NCBI RefSeq assembly: GCF_020144925.1
Contig: NZ_NSLC01000002.1
Location: 310,001 to 374,000 of the forward strand
DNA from: Afifella sp. IM 167
GTDB taxonomy: Bacteria; Pseudomonadota; Alphaproteobacteria; Rhizobiales; Afifellaceae
Length of the DNA stretch: 64,000 nt
Direction: 5' to 3'
Shown: piece by piece, positions 43,458-53,050 of the stretch
Numbering within the stretch: the first letter of the stretch is position 1
Layout: every line of letters begins with the position of its first letter
Notes under the pieces: model-generated
The model's database searches: none
Told to the model about the DNA's origin: nothing
What the model saw: the letters and a program-made list of their open reading frames with translations, nothing else
Made by a program: the position numbers and the translations under genes

Positions 43458-44231
43458 ATGGAAAGCCGATCTCAAGGGGATGAGGAGCCGCGTGTCTTGA
43501 ACGGAACGAGGCCTGTGGGGGCCAGCGAGCACCGCGACCAGGCGCGCCGCCGTGCCTCGCTGTTTCTCATCCATCTTCTGACGGCGAGCGGAGCCGCGCT
43601 GGCGCTCCTGGCGACGCTTTCCGCAAGCCAGGGCAACTGGCGCGCCTGCTTCATATGGCTCGGCATCGCCCTCGTCGTCGACGCCCTCGACGGACCGATC
43701 GCGCGCAAATACGACGTCGGCACGCATCTGCCCCGCTGGGACGGCAGCGCCCTCGATTTCGTCATCGACTACACGACCTACGTCTTCGTGCCGGCCATCA
43801 TCCTCGCCAGCGGCTGCGGCCTCGGCACCTTCTCCGGCATCCTCGCCGCCGGCGTGGTGGCGGTCACCGGCGCGCTCTACTTCGCCGATACGCGCATGAA
43901 GGAGCCGGACAATTCCTTCCGCGGCTTCCCGGCCGCATGGAACCTGGCGGTCTTCGTCATCTTCGCCATGCGGCCCGAGCCGTGGATGACGCTGCTCGTG
44001 ACGGCGCTCCTGGCGGTCGCCACCTTCCTGCCGATCAACTTCGTCCACCCGGTCCGGGTGACGAAATGGCGAACCCTGACGCTTGTCATGATGGTGGTCT
44101 GGATGCTCGCCGCCACCATCCTTCTGATCGGCGGCTTCGGCGACAATTTCTTCGCCGAGACTGTCCTTCTCGTCGCAAGTTTCTATCTTCTCTGCGTCGC
44201 CGGAGTGCAGCAGCTTCTGGCCCGTCTCTGA
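43458..44231 (+). CDS. pcs: Phosphatidylcholine synthase
   Basis: A 257-residue integral membrane CDP-alcohol phosphatidyltransferase that joins choline to CDP-diacylglycerol. The catalytic motif is the version particular to Pcs: D78-G-P-I-A-R83, then 12 residues, G96, D100 and D104. Seven to eight hydrophobic segments surround it. PC is a major lipid in rhizobia and Brucella and this pathway needs choline from outside. The start at ATG 43458 was chosen over longer frames for its fit to family length. terC follows after 15 bases, so the two may be co-transcribed. Confidence 0.95.
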   Translation: MESRSQGDEEPRVLNGTRPVGASEHRDQARRRASLFLIHLLTASGAALALLATLSASQGNWRACFIWLGIALVVDALDGPIARKYDVGTHLPRWDGSALDFVIDYTTYVFVPAIILASGCGLGTFSGILAAGVVAVTGALYFADTRMKEPDNSFRGFPAAWNLAVFVIFAMRPEPWMTLLVTALLAVATFLPINFVHPVRVTKWRTLTLVMMVVWMLAATILLIGGFGDNFFAETVLLVASFYLLCVAGVQQLLARL

Positions 44232-44246
44232 CCGGGAGCCCCACGC

Positions 44247-44993
44247 TTGCTTGAGCTTCTGACGGACCCGCAGGCCTGGGCAAGCTTCGTGACGCTGTGC
44301 GTCATGGAAATCGTCCTCGGCATCGACAACATCGTCTTCATCTCCGTCGTCGTCGCCCGGCTGCCGGAAGAGCAGGCCAAGCGCGCCCGCCAGATCGGCC
44401 TCGGCCTCGCGCTCGTCTTCCGCGTCGCGCTGCTTCTCGTTCTCTCCTGGCTGATCGGACTGACGGCGCCGGTCTTCTCCCTCTTCGGCGAGGAATTTTC
44501 CTGGCGCGACCTCATCCTGATCGGCGGCGGCCTCTTCCTGCTCGTCAAGGCGACGAAGGAGATCCACAACGAGATCGAGCACGAGGAAGCGGACCTTACC
44601 CGCAAGGCCGGCTCGAGCTTCGCCGGCATCATCGCGCAGGTCGTCGTCATCGACATGGTGTTTTCGGTCGATTCCATCATCACGGCGATCGGCATGGCCG
44701 AGCATGTGGAGGTGATGATCGCCGCCGTCCTGGTCTCGATCGCCGTCATGTACGTGGCCTCCGGGCCGATCGCCAGCTTCGTCAAGCACAACCCGACGAC
44801 CAAGATGCTGGCGCTCGCCTTCCTGCTTCTGATTGGCGTCGCGCTGATCGCCGACGGCCTGGGCTTCCATATTCCGCGCGGCTACATCTACTTTTCCATG
44901 GCGTTCGCCGCGGGCGTCGAGATCTTCAACGTCATGGCTCGGCGGCGCCGGAAAAAGGCGGCGGGCCAGGAATCGGGTGGAGGTGGCTCATGA
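44247..44993 (+). CDS. TerC family membrane protein
   Basis: A 248-residue protein with seven to eight hydrophobic helices. The paired acidic motifs VLGIDNIVFISVV in the first half and VFSVDSIITAIGM in the second are the TerC/Alx signature; the Asp residues bind divalent metal. Recent work ties this family to Mn2+ export or loading of secreted enzymes; older names refer to tellurite. The start is TTG 44247. Its stop overlaps the start of the quinone oxidoreductase in ATGA, so translation is coupled. Confidence 0.9.
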   Translation: MLELLTDPQAWASFVTLCVMEIVLGIDNIVFISVVVARLPEEQAKRARQIGLGLALVFRVALLLVLSWLIGLTAPVFSLFGEEFSWRDLILIGGGLFLLVKATKEIHNEIEHEEADLTRKAGSSFAGIIAQVVVIDMVFSVDSIITAIGMAEHVEVMIAAVLVSIAVMYVASGPIASFVKHNPTTKMLALAFLLLIGVALIADGLGFHIPRGYIYFSMAFAAGVEIFNVMARRRRKKAAGQESGGGGS

Positions 44994-45967
44994 CGACGGT
45001 CGTGCGCATACATGAGACCGGCGGACCGGAGGTCCTGAAGGTCGAGGAGATCGAGATCGGCGAGCCTGCCGAGGGCGAGGTCAAGGTCCGCCATGCCGCG
45101 ATCGGCCTCAACTACATCGACACCTATTTCCGCTCCGGCCTCTATCCTGCGCCGAACGGCCTGCCGCTCGTCCCGGGAGGCGAGGGGGCGGGCACCGTCG
45201 TCTCGGTCGGGCCGGGCGTCGACGGCTACGCGCCCGGCGATCGGGTCGCCTATGTCGGCCCGCCGGGCTCCTATGCCGGCGAGCGCCTGATCGCGGCGAA
45301 AAACCTCGTCAGGCTGCCGGACGGGATCGACTTCCGCACCGCCGCGGCCATGATGCTGAAAGGCCTGACAGCGCAGTATCTCCTGCGCCAGACCTTCAGG
45401 GTGGAGGCGGGCCAGACAATCCTCTTCCACGCCGCCGCGGGCGGCGTCGGGCTCATTGCCTGCCAGTGGGCCAAGCATCTCGGCGCCACCGTCATCGGTA
45501 CCGTCGGCTCGCCGCAGAAGGCCGAGCTCGCGCGCGCCCATGGCTGCGACCACGTCATCGACTACCGCAAGGAGAACTTCGTCGAGCGGGTCAGGGAGAT
45601 CACCGACGGCAGCCTCTGCGAGGTCGTCTACGATGCCGTCGGCAAGGACACCTATCCGGGCTCGCTCGATTGCCTGAAGCCGCGCGGCATGTGGGTCTCC
45701 TTCGGCCAGTCCTCCGGCCCGATCGCCGATTTCAATCTGGCGCTCCTCGCCCAGAAGGGCTCGCTCTACGCCTGCCGGCCGACCCTCTTCACCTACATCG
45801 CCGAGCCGGCGAACCTGCGGGCGATGGCCGACGACCTCTTTGAGGTCGTGGGCTCGGGCGTGGTGAAGATCGAGGTGAACCAGGAATTCGCCCTGACGGA
45901 CGCGGCCGAGGCGCACCGGGCGCTCGAGGGCCGGCGCACCACGGGCGCGACGATCCTCGTCCCGTAG
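44990..45967 (+). CDS. qor: NADPH:quinone oxidoreductase (zeta-crystallin type)
   Basis: A 325-residue member of the medium-chain dehydrogenase/reductase family without the zinc ligands of alcohol dehydrogenases. The N-terminus VRIHETGGPEVLKVEEIEIG and the nucleotide-binding AAAGGVGLIACQWAKHLGA are typical of quinone oxidoreductase 1. A DRVAYVGPPGSYAGERLI loop follows, as in the family. It reduces quinones by one electron using NADPH, or acts on similar enones. Downstream lies an A-rich segment and the opposite-strand terminator of the next gene. Confidence 0.92.
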   Translation: MTTVVRIHETGGPEVLKVEEIEIGEPAEGEVKVRHAAIGLNYIDTYFRSGLYPAPNGLPLVPGGEGAGTVVSVGPGVDGYAPGDRVAYVGPPGSYAGERLIAAKNLVRLPDGIDFRTAAAMMLKGLTAQYLLRQTFRVEAGQTILFHAAAGGVGLIACQWAKHLGATVIGTVGSPQKAELARAHGCDHVIDYRKENFVERVREITDGSLCEVVYDAVGKDTYPGSLDCLKPRGMWVSFGQSSGPIADFNLALLAQKGSLYACRPTLFTYIAEPANLRAMADDLFEVVGSGVVKIEVNQEFALTDAAEAHRALEGRRTTGATILVP

Positions 45968-45986
45968 GCCCGGCGGCCTCCAGGCC

Positions 45987-46013
45987 AAAAAAAACCGGGC
46001 CTTGCGACCCGGT
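45987..46013 (-). terminator. Terminator of the 86-residue exported protein gene
   Basis: Read on the minus strand, stem ACCGGG/CCCGGT (46013-46008 and 45999-45994) with an 8-base loop is followed by eight T residues (45994-45987), 33 bases after the stop at 46046. A good intrinsic terminator. Confidence 0.82.
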
Positions 46014-46045
46014 GAAGTGACTGGAGGGAGGAACTCTCGAAAAAC

Positions 46046-46306
46046 TCAGCAGGCGGCCTTCGTCAGGAAGGTGGCGCGCGCTTCGAAGCTGTGCTCGGGC
46101 TCGCCGTTGACGCAGGCGCTGAGCGCAACCAGCTCGACGCGCTGATCGACGGAGGCCACACGCTCGGCCGTCTTGGTGACGCTGTGGCCGTAGCCGTAAC
46201 CGGCGGAGGCGGGCTTCGGCAGGATCATGGAAGCCACGATCAGCGCGGTCGCCAGCATCAGGGTGGCGAAAACCAGGGCCGTGGCGGTGAAGATGCGGTT
46301 TTCCAT
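46046..46306 (-). CDS. Small exported or membrane-anchored hypothetical protein (86 aa)
   Basis: A short protein with one N-terminal hydrophobic segment (ATALVFATLMLATALIVASMIL, about 8-29), ending with PKPASAG, a possible signal-peptidase site. The remaining 50 residues are polar, with two cysteines (in SACVNGE and at the C-terminus, KAAC) that could form a disulfide. A strong terminator follows and the upstream region holds a GAGCC-like ribosome site. No family recognised. It is probably a genuine small periplasmic protein because it has its own terminator. Confidence 0.65.
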   Translation of the reverse strand: MENRIFTATALVFATLMLATALIVASMILPKPASAGYGYGHSVTKTAERVASVDQRVELVALSACVNGEPEHSFEARATFLTKAAC

Positions 46307-46425
46307 CTGTCTGGCTCCTCGGCCCGTCGGGCCCGTCTCGTCTGCGTTGAAAAGACACTAGGCGAGGGCAGGCGGGGAAAATGTGCGCTCGGTCACACAG
46401 CCGGCAGAGCCGCGCGAAAGGCGGC

Positions 46426-47424
46426 TCAAACGCTCCCGTCGGGGACGGCGACGACGGCGAGACAGTCGCCGAGCCGCGTCAGGCCGGGGAAATGGCGAGA
46501 GGCGAGAATGCCGTCGAGGCCGGCCCGGTATTCGCCGGGCCGCAGGTCGAGCCGATCGACCGGATGCACGTAAAGGAGGGGATCGCCCTTCTTCACCTTC
46601 GCGCCGAGATCGACGAGCGGCTCCACGAAGCCCTCCGCCTCGGAGAAGCAAAAGCATTCCGGCCCCGGCATGTCGAGCGCGACGGAGGGGCTCTCCTCCC
46701 GCTCGCCGGCCAGAATCTCCATGTGCTTCAGCACGTTGCGCACGCCGCGCTTGGCGATCCCGGCGCTCGTTGAGGTTGCCGTGCCGCCGCCGCCGAGCTC
46801 CGTCGTCACAAAGATCTTGCCGAGCGCCTCCACCTCCGTGTCGAGCATGCCGACATTGTCGATTTCCAGCATCGTCATCGAATAGGGAGCCGAGAAGGCG
46901 TCGCGCGCCTCTCGGCAGCGCCGTTCCTGTTCCTTGTTTTCCAGGACGTGGCAGGCCGCGAAGGGCAGAAAGTCGAGCGTCTTGCCACCCGAATGGAAGT
47001 CGAGCACGAGGTCGGCCATCGGCACGAGAACCCGCAGCACGAAATCGGCGATCTTCTCCGTCACGCTTCCGTCCGGGCGGCCCGGAAAGGTGCGGTTGAG
47101 GTTGAAAGCGTCGATCGGGGAAAGCCGCGTGCCGGCGCGGAAGGCCGGATAGTTGAGGAAGGGCACGATGATGATGCGCCCGTTGACCTCCTCCAGCGTG
47201 ATATTGCGCGCCAGGTCGGATAGCGCGATCGGTCCCTCGTACTCGTCGCCGTGGCTGCCGCCGGTCAGGAGAGCCGTCGGCCCGAACCCGTTCCGCACCA
47301 CCGTGATCGGGATCATCAGGTTGCCCCAGGCCGATTCGTTGCGGCTCCAGGGAAGGCGCAGGAAGCCGTGCTGGATTCCATCCGCCTCGAAATCGACGGT
47401 CGGGGCAATGGGGTTCGGTATCAT
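46426..47424 (-). CDS. doeB: N-alpha-acetyl-L-2,4-diaminobutyrate deacetylase
   Basis: A 332-residue zinc deacylase of the aspartoacylase/succinylglutamate desuccinylase family. The zinc ligands are H58 and E61 in GGSHGDEYEG and H144 in LDFHSGG. DoeB (EutE) removes the acetyl group after ectoine ring opening, giving L-2,4-diaminobutyrate. The start is ATG 47424 (MIPNPIAPTVDFEADGI); the frame is open further upstream but that part is not protein-like. Divergent from doeD with about 275 bases between them. Assignment rests on sequence and on doeA and doeD nearby. Confidence 0.9.
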   Translation of the reverse strand: MIPNPIAPTVDFEADGIQHGFLRLPWSRNESAWGNLMIPITVVRNGFGPTALLTGGSHGDEYEGPIALSDLARNITLEEVNGRIIIVPFLNYPAFRAGTRLSPIDAFNLNRTFPGRPDGSVTEKIADFVLRVLVPMADLVLDFHSGGKTLDFLPFAACHVLENKEQERRCREARDAFSAPYSMTMLEIDNVGMLDTEVEALGKIFVTTELGGGGTATSTSAGIAKRGVRNVLKHMEILAGEREESPSVALDMPGPECFCFSEAEGFVEPLVDLGAKVKKGDPLLYVHPVDRLDLRPGEYRAGLDGILASRHFPGLTRLGDCLAVVAVPDGSV

Positions 47425-47699
47425 GCCGTCTCCTGGGGGGCTTTGGCGTGGGCCGCATCTCGCTATTGTACACATCATCGGCGATACTCTCGGCCAATGC
47501 AGCTTGAGGCCATCTACCCGGCGCACCGCGCCGTGTCCGGTGTCGCCATTCGCCCACCGCGGGTCCCGGCGCCGATCCCCTCCGGCGGGGTGAAGCGCTC
47601 CGGCCTCCGCCGCGAGGGCAGGGGCCACCGCATCGAGGGACTCGCCGAGCCCAAAGACCTCCGCGCCGCCCACAAGGCTGCCTGAAAGGATTGCCCGTC

Positions 47700-49085
47700 A
47701 TGAACAAGCACCTCATCGCCAACGATCTGGAGACGCTCGACCGGGCGCATGTCTTCCACCCCTCCACGCACCTGGCCCAGTTCGCCCGCGGCGAGGCGCC
47801 GAGCCGCATCGTCACCGGCGGCAGGGGCTGCACGATCGTCGACCGCGACGGCCGGGAAAGCCTCGACGCCTTCGCCGGCCTTTACTGCGTCAATGTCGGC
47901 TACGGCCGCGACGAGATCGCCGACGCAATCCACGCCCAGGCGAAGAACCTTGCCTACTATCACGCCTATGCCGGCCATTCGAACGAGCAGGTGATCCGCC
48001 TGTCGGAGCGCATCGTCTCGCGCGTCGGCCTCGGCATGCAGCGCATCTACTGGGGCCTTTCCGGCTCCGACGCCAACGAGACCAACATCAAGCTCGTCTG
48101 GTACGTGAACAACGTCCTCGGCCGCTCCGAGAAGAAGAAGATCATCGCCCGCCAGCGCGGCTATCACGGCTCGGGCATCATGACCGGCAGCCTCACCGGC
48201 CTGCCGCTCTTCCACAACGCCTTCGATCTGCCGCGCCCGCCCATCCTGCACACCTCCTGCCCGCATTACTGGCGCTTCGCCCGCGAAGGCGAGAGCGAGG
48301 CGGAGTTCTCGCAGCGCATGGCCGCGGAGCTGGAAGAGCTGATCCTCGCCGAGGGCCCCGAAACCGTCGCCGCCTTCATCGGCGAGCCGGTCATGGGCAC
48401 CGGCGGCATCATCCCGCCGCCGGAAAACTACTGGCAGGAGATCCAGGCGGTCCTGAAGAAATACGACATCCTCCTCATCGCCGATGAGGTCGTCACCGCC
48501 TTCGGCCGCACGGGCGCATATTTCGGCTCGCACACCTATGGCATCGAGCCAGACCTGATCACCATCGCCAAGGGCGTGACCTCCGCCTACCTGCCGCTCT
48601 CCGGCGTCATCGTCGGCGAAAAGGTCTGGCAGGCGCTGGAAAAGGGCACCGACGAGCTCGGCGCCATCGGCCATGGCTGGACCTATTCGGCCCATCCGAC
48701 CTGCGCGGCCGCCGCCAACGCCAATCTCGACATCATCGACCGCGAAGACCTCACCGGCAATGCGCGCGACACCGGCGCCTATTTCCTCAAGCGGCTGAAG
48801 GAGACCTTCGAGAGCCACGAGCTCGTCGGCGAGGTGCGCGGCGTCGGCCTCCTGGCGGCGCTCGAATTCACCGCCGACCGGCAGACGAAGGCGCCCCTCG
48901 ATCCTTCCCTGAAGGTCGGCATGAAGGTCGCCGGCGCGCTGTTGGAGGAGGGCGTCATCGCCCGGGCGATGCCGCATGGCGAGATCCTCGGCTTCGCCCC
49001 GCCGCTCGTCATCTCCCGCGAGGAGGTGGACAAGGTGGTGAACGCCACCAGGCGCGCGGTCGACCGCGTCGCTTCCGGCCTCTGA
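47700..49085 (+). CDS. doeD: Class III aminotransferase, diaminobutyrate transaminase of ectoine catabolism
   Basis: A 461-residue PLP enzyme of fold type I. The catalytic lysine is K291 in TIAKGVTSAYLPLSGVI, and the cofactor aspartate D262 is in LIADEVVTAFGRTG. Close in length and pattern to beta-alanine--pyruvate and DoeD-type transaminases, which convert L-2,4-diaminobutyrate to aspartate semialdehyde. The genomic place between doeB and doeA supports DoeD. The start is ATG 47700; an in-frame TTG at 47691 is possible. Ribosome site GAAAGGA lies 7 bases before. Confidence 0.85.
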   Translation: MNKHLIANDLETLDRAHVFHPSTHLAQFARGEAPSRIVTGGRGCTIVDRDGRESLDAFAGLYCVNVGYGRDEIADAIHAQAKNLAYYHAYAGHSNEQVIRLSERIVSRVGLGMQRIYWGLSGSDANETNIKLVWYVNNVLGRSEKKKIIARQRGYHGSGIMTGSLTGLPLFHNAFDLPRPPILHTSCPHYWRFAREGESEAEFSQRMAAELEELILAEGPETVAAFIGEPVMGTGGIIPPPENYWQEIQAVLKKYDILLIADEVVTAFGRTGAYFGSHTYGIEPDLITIAKGVTSAYLPLSGVIVGEKVWQALEKGTDELGAIGHGWTYSAHPTCAAAANANLDIIDREDLTGNARDTGAYFLKRLKETFESHELVGEVRGVGLLAALEFTADRQTKAPLDPSLKVGMKVAGALLEEGVIARAMPHGEILGFAPPLVISREEVDKVVNATRRAVDRVASGL

Positions 49086-49244
49086 GGAAGCTCCGCGGAT
49101 GGACGCCGCACGCCCCATCAGCCGCGGCGCCCGGCCTTGCGCTCCGGCATGCTCCTTGCGTGGGACCATCGGACGGGAACTGTGACCAAAAGCCGGCGAC
49201 GCAGCCGGCGAGACGGGTGAGCGGATCGAGAGAAGGGTTCGAGG

Positions 49245-50441
49245 ATGCAATTCGGTGAGAACAACACCCCCTTCGGCGAGGCCGAGTTCGCGGCGCGGCA
49301 GGCCGCCGCCCGGGAGGCGATGCGGCGCGAGGGGTTCGACGCCATCCTCCTCTGCGACCCCGCCAACATGAACTACCTGACCGGCTACGACGGCTGGTCC
49401 TTCTACGTCCATCAGGCCGTCATCCTCGCCCTGGAGCTCGATTCCCCGCTCTGGATCGGCCGCAACCAGGACGTCAACGGCGCCCGTCTGACCACCATCC
49501 TCAGCGACGAGAACATCCTCGGCTATGCCGACGACCATGTGCAGTCGCTGGTCAAGCATCCGATGCAGGTGATGGCGGCGGCGCTTCGCGAGCGCGGCCT
49601 CGCAAAGGCGCGCATCGGCGTGGAGGCCGACTGCTACTACTACACGGCCCGTGCCGACGCCGTCCTGAAAGAGGAGCTGCCGGAGGCGGAGATCGTCGAT
49701 GCCGGCATCCTCGTGAACTGGCTGCGCTCGGTGAAGTCGGAGGCCGAAATCGCCCTGATGCGCGAGGCGGCGCGAATCACCGAGCGAATCATTGAGGCCG
49801 CGGTCGAGGCCATGGCCGACGGCGTTCGCCAGTGCGACGTGGCGGCGATCATCCAGGCGACCGGCACGCGCGGCATACCGGGGGAGGGCGGCTATGGCGG
49901 CGATTATCCGGCGATCGTCCCCCTGATGCCCAACGGCGTCGGCACCTCCTGTCCGCATATCACCTGGCGCGACGAGCCCTTTTCGGCAGGCACCGCGACG
50001 ACCATAGAGATCGCCGGCGTGCGCCACCGCTACCATGTCCCGATAAGCCGAACCGTCTTCCTCGGCACGCCGCCGAAGAAGATGCTGGAGGCCGCCGACA
50101 TCATGGCCGAGGGCATCGAGGCGGGCCTTTCGGTGGCAAGACCCGGAGCGACCGCCCACGACGTCTGGCACGCCTGGAACAGCACCATCGAGCGGCACGG
50201 CATCGTCAAGGAATCGCGCTGCGGCTACTCCATCGGCCTCAACTATCCGCCGGACTGGGGCGAGCGCACCCTGTCGATCCGCAAGGGCGACGAGACGGTC
50301 CTGAAGCCCAACATGACCATCCACTTCATGCCCGGATTGTGGATGGACGATTGGGGAATGGAGATTTCGGAGCCGATCCGCATTTCGTCGAATGGTTCGG
50401 AGACCTTCTGCGCCTTCTCGCGCGAGCTATTCGTCAAGTAG
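49245..50441 (+). CDS. doeA: Ectoine hydrolase (M24 peptidase family)
   Basis: A 398-residue protein with the creatinase/prolidase (pita-bread) fold. N-terminal YLTGYDGWSFYVHQAVIL and the C-terminal GYSIGLNYPPDWGERTLSIR and FMPGLWMDDWGMEISEPIRI segments match DoeA/EutD, which open the ectoine ring to N-alpha-acetyl-diaminobutyrate. The usual aminopeptidase metal aspartates are not all conserved, as is expected for this metal-independent subfamily. It follows doeD by 159 bases on the same strand. The hydroxyectoine genes eutB and eutC are not present here. Confidence 0.9.
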   Translation: MQFGENNTPFGEAEFAARQAAAREAMRREGFDAILLCDPANMNYLTGYDGWSFYVHQAVILALELDSPLWIGRNQDVNGARLTTILSDENILGYADDHVQSLVKHPMQVMAAALRERGLAKARIGVEADCYYYTARADAVLKEELPEAEIVDAGILVNWLRSVKSEAEIALMREAARITERIIEAAVEAMADGVRQCDVAAIIQATGTRGIPGEGGYGGDYPAIVPLMPNGVGTSCPHITWRDEPFSAGTATTIEIAGVRHRYHVPISRTVFLGTPPKKMLEAADIMAEGIEAGLSVARPGATAHDVWHAWNSTIERHGIVKESRCGYSIGLNYPPDWGERTLSIRKGDETVLKPNMTIHFMPGLWMDDWGMEISEPIRISSNGSETFCAFSRELFVK

Positions 50442-50473
50442 ATGAAAGGCTTACGTCGCAGCCGCATGGCATA

Positions 50474-50515
50474 GGCCAGAAAGGTTGCAGGCGTTCGAAT
50501 CCCGGTATTCTGGCC
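50474..50515. repeat. 8-bp inverted repeat with tRNA-like 3' end
   Basis: GGCCAGAA (50474-50481) and TTCTGGCC (50508-50515) form a perfect 8-bp stem, separated by 26 bases that include TTCGAATCCCGG, a T-loop-like sequence. It looks like the acceptor stem and T arm of a tRNA lacking the D and anticodon arms, but the T stem does not pair, so it is not a functional tRNA. It lies 33 bases past the doeA stop and upstream of the ABC operon. Confidence 0.45.
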
Positions 50516-50710
50516 ATCGCGGGTTGCATTTGAGGCGATTTCTTGGAAAGGTGAGGGCATAGAACAAGCACTGCCTGCGGCACGCCGGGGAAACGGCGGC
50601 CGTGGGCCAAGAGGTGGTAAACGGCCCCATCTCGTCAAAAACAAGCGGGAACAGCAGCAGGATCGGCGCGGCTTCCTCCAGGGCCAGGCCGACGAGGCAG
50701 AAAGGCATCC

Positions 50711-51829
50711 ATGCAGCATGACAGCGGCACCGGAAACGGTGCCGAAGATAGCGCATACGTGCGTTTCGAAGACGTTCAGAAGAGCTATGACGGTGAAACG
50801 CTCGTCATCAAGAACCTGAACCTCGCGATCAAGCGGGGCGAATTTCTGACCATGCTCGGCCCATCCGGCTCGGGCAAGACGACCTGCCTGATGATGCTGG
50901 CGGGGTTCGAATCGACCACCCACGGTGCCATCTGGCTGCACGAGCAGCGCATCGACAACGTGCCGCCCCACAAGCGCGGCATCGGCATGGTCTTCCAGAA
51001 CTACGCGCTCTTTCCCCACATGACGGTGGCGGAAAACCTCGCATTCCCGCTCAAGGTCCGCGGCATGGGCAAGAGCGAGACCGAGGAGCGCGTCAACCGC
51101 GTCCTTTCCATGGTGGAGCTGCCGCAGATGGGCGACAGGCGCCCGGCCCAGCTCTCCGGCGGTCAGCAGCAGCGCGTCGCGGTCGCCCGCGCTCTCGTCT
51201 TCGAGCCGGACCTCGTTTTGATGGACGAGCCGCTCGGCGCGCTCGACAAGCAGCTGCGCGAGCAGATGCAGTTCGAGATCAAGCATATCCATGAGAGCCT
51301 GGGCGTGACCGTCGTCTACGTCACGCACGACCAGAGCGAAGCGCTGACCATGTCGGACCGCGTCGCCGTGTTCAACGACGGCATCATCCAGCAGCTTTCC
51401 ACGCCGGAAGTGCTCTACGAGGCGCCCGACAACGCCTTCGTTGCCCAGTTCATCGGCGAGAACAACCGCCTCCTCGGCGAGGTGGTGGAGCGCACCAGCG
51501 ACACGGAGATCCGCGTCAAGCTGGAGACCGGCGAGACGATCCGTGCCCTGCCGGTCAACATCGACGCTTCGACCGAGCGCACGACCCTGTCGCTGCGCCC
51601 CGAGCGGGTTCAGATCAACCCGCCGGAGGGCTCCATGCCCAACGTCCTGACGGGCAAGGTCGCAGAGGTCATCTATCTCGGCGACCACATCCGCACACGC
51701 CTTGCCGTGGCGGGACATGACGATTTCATCGTGAAGATTCCCAATGCGTCCGGCCATCCGAGCCTCAGCGAAGGCGAGGCTGCGAGCCTTGGCTGGACGA
51801 TCGAGGATTGTCGGGCGCTCGACGCCTGA
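50711..51829 (+). CDS. ABC transporter ATP-binding protein (PotA type)
   Basis: A 372-residue ATPase. Walker A GPSGSGKTTCLMML, Q-loop VFQNYALFPHMTVAENLAFPLK, signature LSGGQQQRVAVARAL, Walker B LVLMDEPLGALDKQL and the His of VTHDQSEAL are intact. A C-terminal TOBE domain follows, as in importers for polyamines, sulfate and opines. It heads a four-gene importer operon (ATPase, binding protein, two permeases). Regulatory sites were not found in the 269 bases upstream. Confidence 0.95.
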   Translation: MQHDSGTGNGAEDSAYVRFEDVQKSYDGETLVIKNLNLAIKRGEFLTMLGPSGSGKTTCLMMLAGFESTTHGAIWLHEQRIDNVPPHKRGIGMVFQNYALFPHMTVAENLAFPLKVRGMGKSETEERVNRVLSMVELPQMGDRRPAQLSGGQQQRVAVARALVFEPDLVLMDEPLGALDKQLREQMQFEIKHIHESLGVTVVYVTHDQSEALTMSDRVAVFNDGIIQQLSTPEVLYEAPDNAFVAQFIGENNRLLGEVVERTSDTEIRVKLETGETIRALPVNIDASTERTTLSLRPERVQINPPEGSMPNVLTGKVAEVIYLGDHIRTRLAVAGHDDFIVKIPNASGHPSLSEGEAASLGWTIEDCRALDA

Positions 51830-51935
51830 CAGAGCGCGCCAGACCGTGGCGCCGCTGCCCATCGGCAGGCAGTTACCCCAATTGCCGCACACAAGCTCCC
51901 AAACGGGACCAAAACCAAACCGGAGGTAGTTCCGA

Positions 51936-53030
51936 ATGAAGCGTATTCTTCCCATTCTGGCCGCAACGGCCCTCATACCCGCCGCGGCCCTTGCCGCCGA
52001 AGGCGACCAGCTGACCATCGTTTCCTGGGGCGGCGCCTACACCAATTCCCAGGTGAAGGCCTATCACGAGCCCTACAGCGAAAAGACGGGCACGGAGATC
52101 TTCAACGAGGACAAGTCCGCCAACGCGCTTGCCGGCATCCGCTCGCAGGTCGAGGCGGGCAACGTGACCTGGGATGTCGTCGACATGCTGCAGGCCGATG
52201 CCCAGCGCGCCTGCGACGAGGGCCTGATCATGCGCATCCCGCATGACGAATGGCTGGCCCCGGGTCCGGACGGCGCCAAGCCGACCGACGACTTCATCGA
52301 GGGCACGCTCGGCGAATGCTTCGTGCCGCAGATCCTCTACGCCACGATGTTCGCCTACAACACCGACGCCTTTCCCGATGGCGGTCCGAAGACGGTGAAG
52401 GACATCTGGGACCTGGAGAAGTTCCCGGGCACCCGCGCGCTGCAGAAGATCCCGCAGAAGAACCTCGAATGGGCCCTGATCGCCGACGGCGTGCCGGCCG
52501 ACGAGGTCTATGACGTGCTGGAGACCAGGGAAGGCCAGGACCGCGCCTTCGCCAAGCTCGACGAGATCAAGGACAACGTGATCTGGTGGTCGGAAGGCGC
52601 CCAGCCGCCGCAGATGCTCGCCGACGAAGAGGCGGTGATCGCCACCGCCTATAACGGGCGCATCTTCAACGCGCAGGTCAACGAGGACCAGCCCTTCAAG
52701 ATCATGTGGGACCACCAGATGTTTGAGGTCGATGGCTGGGTCGTGCCGGTCGATCAGGGCGACGACAACCTCAAGCTGATCAAGGACTATCTCTACTTCG
52801 CCACGGACACGCAGCGTCTCGCGGACCAGGCGAAGTACATCTCCTACGCGCCGGCTCGCAAGTCGTCCGTGCCCGAGGTCGGAATGCTCGAGGGCACCGA
52901 GATCGACATGAAGCCGCACATGCCGACCAACCCGGAGAACTTCAAGACCGCGGTGCAGTTCAACACCGAGTTCTGGGCCGATTACGGCGACCAGCTTGAA
53001 GAGCGCTTCAACGCCTGGCTCGCGCAGTAA
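51936..53030 (+). CDS. Polyamine-type ABC substrate-binding protein (PotD family)
   Basis: A 364-residue periplasmic protein. A signal peptide runs to about residue 20 (ALIPAAALA|AEG). The mature protein starts LTIVSWGGAYTNSQVKAYHEPYSEKTG, the pattern of family 1 binding proteins of PotD/PotF and of opine and spermidine systems. A GGAGG site precedes the ATG. It would set the transport specificity. A diamine or compatible-solute ligand is suggested by the doe genes upstream but is inferred only. A stable hairpin follows the gene. Confidence 0.92.
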   Translation: MKRILPILAATALIPAAALAAEGDQLTIVSWGGAYTNSQVKAYHEPYSEKTGTEIFNEDKSANALAGIRSQVEAGNVTWDVVDMLQADAQRACDEGLIMRIPHDEWLAPGPDGAKPTDDFIEGTLGECFVPQILYATMFAYNTDAFPDGGPKTVKDIWDLEKFPGTRALQKIPQKNLEWALIADGVPADEVYDVLETREGQDRAFAKLDEIKDNVIWWSEGAQPPQMLADEEAVIATAYNGRIFNAQVNEDQPFKIMWDHQMFEVDGWVVPVDQGDDNLKLIKDYLYFATDTQRLADQAKYISYAPARKSSVPEVGMLEGTEIDMKPHMPTNPENFKTAVQFNTEFWADYGDQLEERFNAWLAQ

Positions 53031-53050
53031 GCGCCAGAGTTGAGACCCGG

